Positions 11,573 to 18,582 of a DNA stretch of 22,935 nt are shown here, in pieces. The notes beneath the pieces were generated by a model. The model searched no databases and had not been told where the DNA came from. It saw only the letters and a program-made list of their open reading frames with translations. How positions within the stretch are numbered: the stretch's first letter is position 1; each line of letters opens with the position of its first letter. Position numbers and translations under genes: made by a program. This DNA comes from a virus: positions 1-22,935 of IMG/VR virus record IMGVR_UViG_3300044959_000141, one strand, 5' to 3'.

Positions 11573-11746
11573 TTACAGGAGGCCCAGCTCGCGGGCCTTC
11601 TTCAGCGCCTCCTTCTCCTGGAGCCAGCGCTTCCGGTTGTAGCCGGTGCGCTGCCTCCAGAGCCGGTTGTACTCCTGGCGGCGCAGGTAGTTCTGCACCG
11701 CCTTGAGCACCTCCGGCGGCACCTCCCGCTGGGGCGTGTCCGCCAT
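11573..11746 (-). CDS. Basic helical protein, 57 aa
   Basis: The product is helical and rich in Arg, Lys and Tyr: PPEVLKAVQNYLRRQEYNRL, WRQRTGYNRKRWLQ, EKEALKKARELGLL. Its first helix resembles that of the 111-residue repeat protein at 7265-7600 (EEVQRALERLRKQKEY), and its end resembles KAKELRL in the zinc-ribbon protein at 8216-8524. ATG 11746 follows AAAGGAGGTGACAGCC; GTG 11755 is within that signal and less likely. Nucleic-acid binding is plausible from charge alone. Confidence 0.65.
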   Translation of the reverse strand: MADTPQREVPPEVLKAVQNYLRRQEYNRLWRQRTGYNRKRWLQEKEALKKARELGLL

Positions 11747-11774
11747 GGCTGTCACCTCCTTTCTGGCGGAGGCT

Positions 11775-11801
11775 TAGACCGGACGGCGGCACTCCGGTCT
11801 A
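11775..11801. repeat. 9-bp perfect inverted repeat (hairpin)
   Basis: TAGACCGGA (11775-11783) and TCCGGTCTA (11793-11801) with a nine-base loop, between the terminator at 11838 and the next leftward gene. No U tract. Possibly an RNA-processing hairpin in the leader of that gene. Confidence 0.5.
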
Positions 11802-11837
11802 GCGCGGGTGTAGGACCCGACGCTGGTCGCCAACAAT

Positions 11838-11868
11838 AAAAAAAGGAGGAGGACGTTAGTCCTCCTCC
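11838..11868 (-). terminator. Intrinsic terminator (leftward) with stop codon in its loop
   Basis: On the leftward strand GGAGGAGGAC, TAAC, GTCCTCCTCC forms a perfect 10-bp stem with a four-base loop, followed at once by seven T. The TAA in the loop is the stop codon of the gene at 11856-12023, so the last Glu/Asp codons form the ascending arm. This is the best intrinsic terminator in the window. Confidence 0.88.
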
Positions 11869-12023
11869 TCGTCCCAGCGCTCGACGAGGCGCCGCTGGGT
11901 CCAGCGGTAGGCCCGAGCGCGGAGCGCGGCGATCGCGTCGAACGCCTCGCCGCACTCCAGCTTGGCCTCGTAGACCCACAGCGTCCCGTCCGAGCACCGG
12001 ATCTGCAGCAGGACGGAGTCCAT
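11856..12023 (-). CDS. Hypothetical protein, 55 aa
   Basis: No family recognised. A beta-like start (SVLLQIRCSDGTLWVYEAKL) is followed by a helix (FDAIAALRARAYRWTQRRLV) and an acidic end WDEEED. ATG 12023 has GGAGGTGCAGT upstream. It is the first leftward gene next to the structural operon, and its end is part of an intrinsic terminator, so it is probably transcribed largely on its own. The short upstream gap (12024-12191) has no convincing leftward promoter; TAATTT near 12080 is a poor candidate. Confidence 0.7.
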   Translation of the reverse strand: MDSVLLQIRCSDGTLWVYEAKLECGEAFDAIAALRARAYRWTQRRLVERWDEEED

Positions 12024-12149
12024 ACTGCACCTCCGGTTACGGGCGGGGGGGCCCGAGATAGAGCTCAGAGAGCTCGAAAATTAGTGCTCTCCAAACCCGT
12101 ACCCAAAAACCTCAAGGTTCTAGCCCCCTGCCACGCGCCTCAAGAACAG

Positions 12150-12179
12150 TTGATTACCTCTTGTGCCTCAGGCTATACT
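12150..12179 (+). promoter_or_regulatory. Probable promoter of the structural operon (rightward)
   Basis: TTGATT (12150-12155), 18 bases, TATACT (12174-12179). The predicted transcription start is near 12186, only about six bases before ATG 12192, so the terS mRNA would have almost no leader and only a partial ribosome binding site (AAGGG). It lies in the divergent gap with the leftward gene at 12023. Confidence 0.7.
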
Positions 12180-12191
12180 ATCACAAGGGCT

Positions 12192-12653
12192 ATGGCACTG
12201 AGCGTTCGCCAGGAGGAAGCACTCAGCTTGCTGCTCACCGGTCTGCCCGCAGCCGAGGTGGCGCAGCGGCTGGGTACCAGTCCCAGCGTGGTGTACAGGT
12301 GGATGAAGGAGCCCCAGTTCGCCGCGGCGCTGGAGCAGGCGAAGGACCAGCTGCGGCAGCGCGTGATGGATGTCGTGGGCAACCGGCTCGCTGAGGAGGC
12401 GCCGCGCTCGCTCGACACCGTCGTGGCGCTGCGGGACGGAGCGAGGAGCGAGCGCACTCGACTGGCTGCGGCCCAGGACATTCTGGACAGGGCTGGGTTC
12501 AAGGCAGTGGAACGGGTGCACCAGCTGCACGAGCACATCCTGAGTCCCGAGTTCGCCGAGCTGATCCGGCGCGTGATGGAGGAGGACAGAAACGTCGTCG
12601 ACGCCGACGTGGTCGGAGTTCAGGAACTTCCTGAGAGAACGCGCACTTCGTAG
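12192..12653 (+). CDS. terS: Terminase small subunit (TerS)
   Basis: TerS recognises the phage genome and guides the large terminase during packaging. Residues 20-41 form a helix-turn-helix (AAEVAQRLGTSPSVVYRWMK) typical of many small terminases. A helical middle (LEQAKDQLRQRVMDVVGNRL) follows, then a stretch common to such proteins (RLAAAQDILDRAGFKAVERV). The length is 153 aa. ATG 12192 was chosen over an upstream in-frame start because it sits right after the promoter and opens the HTH domain. The last 20 or so codons overlap an upstream extension of the terL frame, so the tail may be variable. The identification rests on the HTH, size and position before terL. Confidence 0.85.
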   Translation: MALSVRQEEALSLLLTGLPAAEVAQRLGTSPSVVYRWMKEPQFAAALEQAKDQLRQRVMDVVGNRLAEEAPRSLDTVVALRDGARSERTRLAAAQDILDRAGFKAVERVHQLHEHILSPEFAELIRRVMEEDRNVVDADVVGVQELPERTRTS

Positions 12654-12672
12654 CCTGTACTTCTTCTGCAAG

Positions 12673-14145
12673 GTGGTACTAGGCTTCAAGGACATGACTC
12701 CCTCGCTGCACGGGGTCATGTGCCGTTACCTCGAAGACACACGTCGCAACCACAAGCTCATCGTCCTGCCCCGTGGTCACCTGAAGACGCACGTAGGCAC
12801 CATCGGGTACTCGTTGTGGCGCATCGTGAAGGACCCCAACGTCCGCATCCTGGTGGCCGAGGCGTCGGCGAAGAACGCGTCCCACGTGGTGCGCAACATC
12901 GGGTCCATTATCCAGAGCAACCAGACGCTACGGTGGCTGTTCCCCGAGATTGTGCCGGAGCGGCTGCAGGACGTGAAGTGGACCGAGACCGAGATTGAGG
13001 TGCGGCGCACGCGGAACTTCCCCGAGAGCACCATTGAGGCTGTGGGTGTAGGCACCACGGTGACGGGTCGGCACTACGACATAATTATTGAGGACGACCT
13101 GGTTGCGCCGGAGGACGGCTTTGTGACCAACGAGCTGGTGCAGAAGGCGATTGAGTGGCACAAGCTGGCTACGGCGCTGTTCGTCAATCCCGCCAAGGGT
13201 GAGCAGATCGTGATTGGGACGCGGTGGTTGTACGACGACTTCATTGCGTACCTGTTCCAGAACGAGAAGTGGTTCCTGCCAGCCCTGTATAAGGGCGTGT
13301 ACGAGAACGGCAAGCCGATTTGGCCCGAGCGGTTCACTCCAGAGGTGATCGATCGTATCCTCGAGCAGCAGGGACCCAGGATTTTCAGCTGCCAGTACAT
13401 GAACGACCCTGTGCATGAGGACGCACGCAGCTTTGACCCCGCGTGGTTCAGGTTCTACACCGAGTGGCCGCCCAAGAAGCCCTACCGCTGTGTCACCGCG
13501 ATTGACCCCGCCATCTCGCAGAAGAAGCACGGGGATTATAGCGCCATCGTGACGGTGGCACAGGACATCGACCTCAACAGGTACGTGGTGGACGCTAGAC
13601 GGGGTCGGTGGGGTATTGATGAGTTGATCGACCAGGTGTTTGATGTGTACCGGCTGTATAAACCGGTGCGCATCGGCCTGGAGACGTTGGTGTTCCAGAA
13701 GGCGTTGATGTGGCCGTTCAGGGAGGCGATGCGCCGCGAGGACACCGTGCTCCCGATGGTGGAGCTGAGGCCATCGAGCCGTGTGTCCAAGGAGGCGCGC
13801 ATCCAGGCTTTACACGAGTACTTCGCGAACGGCAGTCTGTGGTTGAACAAGGCGCACACGGATCTGCTGGCTGAGCTGCGTGGGTGGCCCGCCGTGGCGC
13901 ACGACGACATGTTGGATGCGCTGGCGTACGCCATGCAGTTGTTGGTGAAGCCGCCGAAGGAGCCTCAGCCCGTTGGCGCGAATCCCTTCTCCTTCGAGGC
14001 ATTGGAGAAGGAGCTACAGCTCAAGGCAACGCCGCCTGGCCCGTGGGTGTGGCATGGGCCCAATCCAGTACCCGTGCTGGGCGGTGTGAGGGTGCCGCAG
14101 ACACCGGAAGAGATCCTGGAGTGGATGTATGCCAGCCGTCAGTAA
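12673..14145 (+). CDS. terL: Terminase large subunit (TerL), ATPase/nuclease; true start probably upstream
   Basis: TerL is the packaging motor. From the GTG at 12673: variant Walker A PRGHLKT at 33-39, Walker B IIIEDD at 137-142, then the nuclease domain with AIDPA (D278) and GDYSA (D288), LET (E337) and AHDDMLDALAYA (D411, D412, D415). All expected acidic residues are present. GTG 12673 has no ribosome binding site. The frame is open back to 12577 and the codons just upstream encode FLRERALRSLYFFCKVVLG, which looks like conserved TerL sequence, yet they contain no ATG, GTG or TTG. GGAGGAGGA at 12578-12586 sits five bases before ACG 12592. The mature N-terminus is therefore probably longer by about 15-27 residues. 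Confidence 0.93.
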   Translation: MVLGFKDMTPSLHGVMCRYLEDTRRNHKLIVLPRGHLKTHVGTIGYSLWRIVKDPNVRILVAEASAKNASHVVRNIGSIIQSNQTLRWLFPEIVPERLQDVKWTETEIEVRRTRNFPESTIEAVGVGTTVTGRHYDIIIEDDLVAPEDGFVTNELVQKAIEWHKLATALFVNPAKGEQIVIGTRWLYDDFIAYLFQNEKWFLPALYKGVYENGKPIWPERFTPEVIDRILEQQGPRIFSCQYMNDPVHEDARSFDPAWFRFYTEWPPKKPYRCVTAIDPAISQKKHGDYSAIVTVAQDIDLNRYVVDARRGRWGIDELIDQVFDVYRLYKPVRIGLETLVFQKALMWPFREAMRREDTVLPMVELRPSSRVSKEARIQALHEYFANGSLWLNKAHTDLLAELRGWPAVAHDDMLDALAYAMQLLVKPPKEPQPVGANPFSFEALEKELQLKATPPGPWVWHGPNPVPVLGGVRVPQTPEEILEWMYASRQ

Positions 14146-14308
14146 GAAGCAGCGCAGGTTCTTTGGCATGGTGCACGCGGGCTTGATCCCCAAGCCGCCG
14201 GGTCTGACGGAGACCGAGGTGAGGGAGTTCGCGAAGACGAAGGAGAGGGGGCTGCCGAGGGCAGCGAGGGCGTCGGTCGAAGAGTTCCGACGCAGGAGGA
14301 TGAGGTAA
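14129..14308 (+). CDS. DUF3008-like small protein, 59 aa
   Basis: The product starts MPAVSKKQRRFFGMVHAG and contains EVREFAKTKERGLP, a pattern of small conserved phage and bacterial proteins annotated DUF3008. Function unknown; it is often seen near structural genes. It begins 17 bases before the terL stop in another frame and is strongly basic at its end (FRRRRMR). The stop TAA shares its last base with the next start (TAATG). Confidence 0.75.
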   Translation: MPAVSKKQRRFFGMVHAGLIPKPPGLTETEVREFAKTKERGLPRAARASVEEFRRRRMR

Positions 14309-14469
14309 TGCCGCACAGAGGGGGCCGGACGAGAGGGCCGAGGAGGGGGAGTTTGGCACGTGCTCTGTTGGAGGGCACGCAGGTCGCTAACCCACAGGGG
14401 TCGACGAGGGCCCCGAAGGAGCCGCGCGTCGGGACAGCCCGGCTGCGCGCAAGGATGGGGAGGGCGTAG
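14308..14469 (+). CDS. Arg/Gly-rich basic protein, 53 aa
   Basis: No family recognised. The product is low in complexity and very basic (PHRGGRTRGPRRGSLARALL, then TARLRARMGRA) and probably disordered with one short helix. ATG 14308 overlaps the preceding TAA (TAATG), with GGAGGATGAG just upstream. It could bind nucleic acid or interact with capsid proteins, but chance coding in GC-rich DNA is not excluded. Confidence 0.5.
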   Translation: MPHRGGRTRGPRRGSLARALLEGTQVANPQGSTRAPKEPRVGTARLRARMGRA

Positions 14470-14470
14470 A

Positions 14471-14611
14471 ATGGCTGACAGCGCAACGCCGAAGTCGGGA
14501 AAGTTCGGATGGTCGCCGATCAGGTCGCCGAAGCAGGCCGAGAGCGAGGACGGGATCCCCGAGCCGACGGGGAAGACGCTGCCGTCCAGCGCGTCGAGGC
14601 CGAAGAAGTAG
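14471..14611 (+). CDS. Hypothetical disordered protein, 46 aa
   Basis: No family recognised. Rich in Ser, Pro, Lys and Gly (SGKFGWSPIRSPKQ, then PEPTGKTLPSS), so probably unstructured. ATG 14471 lies one base after the preceding stop with GGGGAGGG upstream, and the size and spacing fit the run of mini-genes between terL and portal. Confidence 0.55.
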   Translation: MADSATPKSGKFGWSPIRSPKQAESEDGIPEPTGKTLPSSASRPKK

Positions 14612-14622
14612 GGTGGCTGTGC

Positions 14623-14706
14623 ATGCCTTGGTGCAGTCTCCGTTTCCACCGGTGCGCGCAGTGCATCGAGTGGCTGAGTGAGCGGCTAGAATGCCCGAGG
14701 ATCTGA
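14623..14706 (+). CDS. Possible Cys/His micro-protein, 27 aa
   Basis: A 27-residue frame with C4, H9, C11, C14 and C24 (CSLRFHRCAQC) could fold around one zinc ion. ATG 14623 has AGGGTGG upstream. It overlaps the portal start by 16 bases. The cysteine pattern is suggestive, but the frame is so short that it could be chance. Confidence 0.35.
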   Translation: MPWCSLRFHRCAQCIEWLSERLECPRI

Positions 14707-16361
14707 GCTTCTGGAAGGACCAGATCCAGAAGGCCAAGCAGTACCAGGACCATAAGGGCCGCCTGAAGAAATGGGAGCGGTACCGCAAGTGGTATCGCAA
14801 CGAGTACCCGCCCGACGTGGTGAGCGTGAACAGGATTTTCGCCACAGGGCGGGCACTCGTGCCGCAGCTGTATTTCAAGGCGCCGACGATCGTGGTACGA
14901 CCGCGCAAGCCGGGGTTCGAGCGGATGGCGAAGATCCTGGAGAGCGTGGACGCATGGCTGATCGACCACATCGGCTTCAAGCAGCAGATCAAGATGCTCA
15001 TCCTCGACTCGTACATCGTCAACATCGGCGTGGGCAAGATCGGGTACCACACGATCTCCACCGAGCTGCCCACGCCGAGTGACGAGACGACGGAGGCGCT
15101 CGCGGACTTCCTGGGCGCACCGGTGCGTGAGTTGTCGGACGAGTTGGTGCGCAGGCGATGGTCGTACCACGATTACGTCAAGCCGGATTCTCCCTGGTTC
15201 CTGCGCGTGAGGCCGCAGGACATCCTCGTGCCGTGGGGTTTTGTGGACGAGCACGAGACGCCGTGGGTCGCGTTTCGCATTGTCAGGCCGCTGGAGGACG
15301 TGAAGCACGACCCGGTGTACCACAATGTGTCGAGGCTGCAGCCCAACGTGCGGCCACAGCTGGAGCTCACGGCGACGATTAGTCCCAATTTGCATGGGCA
15401 GCTGCAGGGGCAGGAGTTCGTGGAGTTGTTTGAGATTTGGGACAAGCGCGACGGCAAGGTGCGCGTGCTGTCGATGGACCACGACAAGTGGTTGCGCAAC
15501 GAAGAGCACAACATGGACATCGTCGGCGCACCGTGCGTCGTGCTGAGGTTCAACCCGGACGGCGAGGATTTTTGGGGTGTGTCCGACGTCGAGCAGATTC
15601 ATAAGCAGCAGTTGGAGTTGAATGAGAACCGGACACACGAGATTGAGACCAAACGGCTGGCCAACGTCAAGGGGATTGTGGACACCAACGTGATTCCCGA
15701 AGAGGAGCTGCAGAAGCTGGAGAAGGGCAAGCCCGGTCCGCTGGTGCGTTCCCAAGGGAGCCCCGCCGCAGCCTTCGCCGAGTGGAAACTGAACGTACCA
15801 GCGGACCTGTACCGCATCGACGAGATTATTGACAAGGATTTCCGGGAGATCATCGGGTTCAGCCGCAACCAGTCCGGCGAGTTCGAGGTGTCGCGGCGGA
15901 CAGCGACTGAGGCGCAGATTGTGCGAGAGGCATTCCTGCTGCGTGCGGACGAGCGGCGGGACATGGTCGCGGACCTGATTGCGGAGACGTTTCGGGACAA
16001 GATCCACCCGCTCATTTTCCAGAACTGGAGTGCTGAGCGGGTCATCCAGGTGACTGCGTTGGGTGGGTGGGTCAAGTTTACGGGCGAACAGATTAGGGGG
16101 GACTACGACGTGGTTGTGATCCCGGACAGCGTGCTGCCACTGAGCAAGAAACAGGAGCAGCAGATGGCGGTGGAGGCGTTTACACTGTTCCGGGGCGACC
16201 CGCGAATCAGGCAGGAGGAACTGTACAGGCAGGTGCTGCAACGGTTCAGGGAGCTGATTCCCGATCCGGACATGTTGTTGGTGCCGGAGCAGGAAGTGCA
16301 GCGGGCCGCGTTGTTGCAGGCGCTGCAGCAGGGGGCGATGCAACGTGCGCGCACTGCGTGA
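14691..16361 (+). CDS. Portal protein
   Basis: The 556-residue protein lies between the terminase and scaffold/capsid genes and has the composition of a phage portal, which forms the dodecameric ring at the DNA-entry vertex. Seen features: a helical N-terminus (WKDQIQKAKQYQDHKGRL), SVNRIFATGRALVPQLYF, which is common near the start of portals of this type, an ILDSYIVNIGVGKIGY segment, a stem-like region near the centre (VSDVEQIHKQQLELNENR), an SRRTATEAQIVREAF helix and a long Gln-rich C-terminal helix (LLQALQQGAMQRAR). I assign it by position, size and these patterns. The ribosome binding site of ATG 14691 is weak (GAGCGG). The last 17 bases overlap the next gene. Confidence 0.88.
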   Translation: MPEDLSFWKDQIQKAKQYQDHKGRLKKWERYRKWYRNEYPPDVVSVNRIFATGRALVPQLYFKAPTIVVRPRKPGFERMAKILESVDAWLIDHIGFKQQIKMLILDSYIVNIGVGKIGYHTISTELPTPSDETTEALADFLGAPVRELSDELVRRRWSYHDYVKPDSPWFLRVRPQDILVPWGFVDEHETPWVAFRIVRPLEDVKHDPVYHNVSRLQPNVRPQLELTATISPNLHGQLQGQEFVELFEIWDKRDGKVRVLSMDHDKWLRNEEHNMDIVGAPCVVLRFNPDGEDFWGVSDVEQIHKQQLELNENRTHEIETKRLANVKGIVDTNVIPEEELQKLEKGKPGPLVRSQGSPAAAFAEWKLNVPADLYRIDEIIDKDFREIIGFSRNQSGEFEVSRRTATEAQIVREAFLLRADERRDMVADLIAETFRDKIHPLIFQNWSAERVIQVTALGGWVKFTGEQIRGDYDVVVIPDSVLPLSKKQEQQMAVEAFTLFRGDPRIRQEELYRQVLQRFRELIPDPDMLLVPEQEVQRAALLQALQQGAMQRARTA

Positions 16362-16602
16362 CTTCGAGTGCAGGGTGTGCGGTAAGGTGCGCGAGCTGAT
16401 GGCGCACGAGTGGGAGTTCGTCCTGTGTTGTGGGATGGCCATGCGGCCGATCATCACGCTGGGTACGGTGCAGTGCCCCACGGACCGGCTGTGGCCGATG
16501 TGGCATCCAAATCTCGGGCACGAGCCCGTCGAGGTGAGAAGCTGGGGGCACTTCAATGCGCTCCTTCGGGAGCGGGGACTAAGCAATCCGCTTATGGATT
16601 AG
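16345..16602 (+). CDS. FmdB-like zinc-ribbon protein, 85 aa
   Basis: The N-terminal part matches the FmdB/CxxC_CXXC_SSSS ribbon type: FECRVCGKVRELM (C9, C12) and VLCCGMAMRPI (C28, C29), which would bind one zinc. Small proteins like this are common between portal and scaffold genes in phages; their role is not known. The C-terminal half (PMWHPNLGHEPVEVRSWG and HFNALLRERGL) is unusual in having His and Trp but no known motif. GTG 16345 overlaps the portal end by 17 bases. Confidence 0.8.
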   Translation: MRALRDFECRVCGKVRELMAHEWEFVLCCGMAMRPIITLGTVQCPTDRLWPMWHPNLGHEPVEVRSWGHFNALLRERGLSNPLMD

Positions 16603-16617
16603 CCGGGGAGGCTAGGG

Positions 16618-17202
16618 ATGCCTGAGGAAGAGAAGAAGGAGCAGGAACAGCAGCAGCCAACGGTTACGCCCGAAGAGGTGGCCGAGCTGAAGAACCAGCT
16701 GAAGGCGGCGCAGGACCGCATCTCGCAGTACGAGCAGATGCTGCTCGACCCCGCGTACCTGGAGTTCCTCGCGACCCAGGGCATCGACACCAAGGGGAGG
16801 AAGGTAGAGCAGCAGCAAGTAGACCTGGACAACATGTCGCAGAAGGACCTGGTCGAGTACATCTTGGCCAGCGTCAAGGGTCTGATCAACGAGGCCATCA
16901 CCCCCCTGAAGCAGGAGGCGACGGTAAATGCGGCGGTTGCCCAGGTGAAGGAGGCCGCGGCGAAGTACCCCGACTTTTGGGAGTACAGGGACGAGATGAT
17001 CCGCCTGGCCAAGATGCATCCGTCGTTGACCGCGGAGGAGGCGTACCACCTGGCGAAGGCCAAGACGGCGAGCAGACCGAAGAGGCCGAGCAAGCCAGCG
17101 GAGACGCCGACGGGTGGTGCGCAGATGAAGCGGAAGCCGCCTGAGGGGTTCGAGGCGAAGTTCCTCGAGGCGTGGCGGGAGGCTGGTTTTTCGAAGGAGT
17201 AG
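16618..17202 (+). CDS. Capsid scaffolding protein
   Basis: A 194-residue, highly charged, Glu/Gln/Lys-rich helical protein directly before the major capsid gene, the usual place and composition for a scaffold that guides capsid assembly and is then lost. It starts EEEKKEQEQQQPTVTPEEV, has a coiled-coil-like AELKNQLKAAQDRISQYEQM, a central LINEAITPLKQEATVNAAV helix, and a basic, Pro-rich C-terminus (ASRPKRPSKPAETP) that may contact the coat protein. ATG 16618 follows GGGGAGGCTAGGG. There is no protease motif. The assignment rests on composition and position. Confidence 0.82.
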   Translation: MPEEEKKEQEQQQPTVTPEEVAELKNQLKAAQDRISQYEQMLLDPAYLEFLATQGIDTKGRKVEQQQVDLDNMSQKDLVEYILASVKGLINEAITPLKQEATVNAAVAQVKEAAAKYPDFWEYRDEMIRLAKMHPSLTAEEAYHLAKAKTASRPKRPSKPAETPTGGAQMKRKPPEGFEAKFLEAWREAGFSKE

Positions 17203-17205
17203 TAA

Positions 17206-18159
17206 ATGCCAGCACCAGCGTCGTTGACTGAGCAGTTTGACACACTGTATTCCACGACCTGGCAGCTGATGCGGGAAGAGGTCGTGGACAACATCTTCAA
17301 CGCCACACCGTTTTGGTTCTGGCTGTCCAGCAGGCGAAGGGTCAGGCGCGAGACGGGTGGTCGTTGGATCGGTGTCCAGTTGATGTATGGCAAGAACACC
17401 ACGGTGGCCACGCTGGGGCCGGGTGGCGTCGTGGACATCACGCCGCAGGACCCGATCACCACGGCGAGGTTCAACTGGAAGTGGCTCGCCGGTAGCGTGA
17501 TCAGGTTGTACAGCGAGGACCACATGAACGCCGGGCAGCAGCAGATCATGAACCTGCTGCAGGCCAAACTGAAGAACCTCGAGCTGTCCATGATCGACAA
17601 GCTGGAGTCCATGGGGTTCGGGGACGGCACCGGCAACGGTGGGCTGGATTTCGACGGCCTGGGCAACCTCGTGAGCACCACCGCGGGCCTGAACGTGGGT
17701 GGCATCGACAGTACGCAGCAGACGTGGTGGGACAACAAGCGGAAGTCGTACGTCGCATCGAACGGCATCCGTAAGGAACTCACCACGATGTACAACAACG
17801 TGAGCATCGGCAACGACCACCCTACGTTGATCCTGACGACGCAGGCTGTGGTGGAGATGTACGAGGATACGCTCACTAACATCCTGCGCATCATGGACAA
17901 TAGGTTCGGCGACGCGGGGTTCGAGGCGCTCGCGTTCAAGGGTGCCGCGATGACGTGGTCGCCGTCGTGTCCGGCTGGCAACGCGTACTTCCTCAACGAG
18001 CGGTACATGGAGTTGGTGGTCGAGTCCAACTCGGACTTCGTGATGACGGACTGGAAGCCCATCCCCAACCAGCTGGACCGCGTGGCGCAGGTAGTGCTGA
18101 TGGCGAACTTGGTGGTGAGCAACCGGCGCATGCAGGGCGTGCTGACCGGGATTGCCTAA
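17206..18159 (+). CDS. Major capsid protein
   Basis: The 317-residue protein follows the scaffold with three bases between them and is the likely main shell protein (HK97 fold). Visible features: a helical N-arm (TEQFDTLYSTTWQLMREEVVD), a beta-rich section with GRWIGVQLMYGKN, an ARFNWKW segment, a long helix (QIMNLLQAKLKNLELSMIDKL), a GLDFDGLGNLV loop followed by VGGID and WWDNKRKS, and an HPTLILTTQAVVEMYED strand-helix typical of these coat proteins. The VGGID...WW pattern recurs in capsid proteins of several uncharacterised phages. No N-terminal protease-processed extension is obvious, which agrees with a separate scaffold. The ribosome binding site is GAAGGAG just before the scaffold stop. 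Confidence 0.9.
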   Translation: MPAPASLTEQFDTLYSTTWQLMREEVVDNIFNATPFWFWLSSRRRVRRETGGRWIGVQLMYGKNTTVATLGPGGVVDITPQDPITTARFNWKWLAGSVIRLYSEDHMNAGQQQIMNLLQAKLKNLELSMIDKLESMGFGDGTGNGGLDFDGLGNLVSTTAGLNVGGIDSTQQTWWDNKRKSYVASNGIRKELTTMYNNVSIGNDHPTLILTTQAVVEMYEDTLTNILRIMDNRFGDAGFEALAFKGAAMTWSPSCPAGNAYFLNERYMELVVESNSDFVMTDWKPIPNQLDRVAQVVLMANLVVSNRRMQGVLTGIA

Positions 18160-18174
18160 GGAGGTGGTAGGGTA

Positions 18175-18582
18175 ATGCCACTGGCAATCAATACACCAGC
18201 GTTCGGGCACCTAATCTCGGGGCCCGGCATGAAGTTGACCTTCGCCGATGTCACCGCCACCACCAGGCAGTCGGGTCAGTTGGGCGCCGGCCAGAGCATC
18301 GGCAACCCGTCCGCCGCGTGGTGGTTCTTTGTGCAGATCTACCAGAAGGCCTTCACGGCTGGTTCGGGCTCCACGCAGACCGTGTACCTGGTGGAGGTGG
18401 CAGACGACTCGGGCTTCACGCAGAACGTGACGGGACAGTGGATCGTTCTGGGCCGGGCTGCGGGCCAGACGGGTTTCGGCATCGTGTTCGCACCCGGTGC
18501 GGCAAAGAGGTTCGTGGGTATTACGAGGGTGGCAAACGGGACTGACGCAGCGACGTACGACGCGATGATCTTCGCGGCATGA
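18175..18582 (+). CDS. Probable capsid decoration or head protein, 135 aa
   Basis: Directly after the capsid gene, with AAGGAGGTGG upstream. The product is beta-rich with Gly, Thr and Ala (FADVTATTRQSGQLGAG, WWFFVQIYQKAF, TQTVYLVEVADDSGF, GIVFAPGAAKRFVGIT), the composition of small head-decoration or stabilising proteins. I do not recognise a named family; position is the main argument. Its last four bases overlap the next start (ATGA). Confidence 0.65.
   Translation: MPLAINTPAFGHLISGPGMKLTFADVTATTRQSGQLGAGQSIGNPSAAWWFFVQIYQKAFTAGSGSTQTVYLVEVADDSGFTQNVTGQWIVLGRAAGQTGFGIVFAPGAAKRFVGITRVANGTDAATYDAMIFAA

Noticed and set aside
12024-12149. Short inverted repeats and G/C runs before the structural operon (GAGAGC/GCTCTC, CGGGC/GCCCG)
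   Set aside because: Arms are only 5-7 bases and not placed as a terminator or clear operator; could be a packaging or regulatory site but nothing specific supports it.
14520-18210. Long leftward open frames opposite the portal, scaffold and capsid genes (500-690 codons)
   Set aside because: They are mirror frames of GC-rich coding DNA, are His/Arg/Leu or Ser-rich without motifs, and lie opposite genes with recognisable products.
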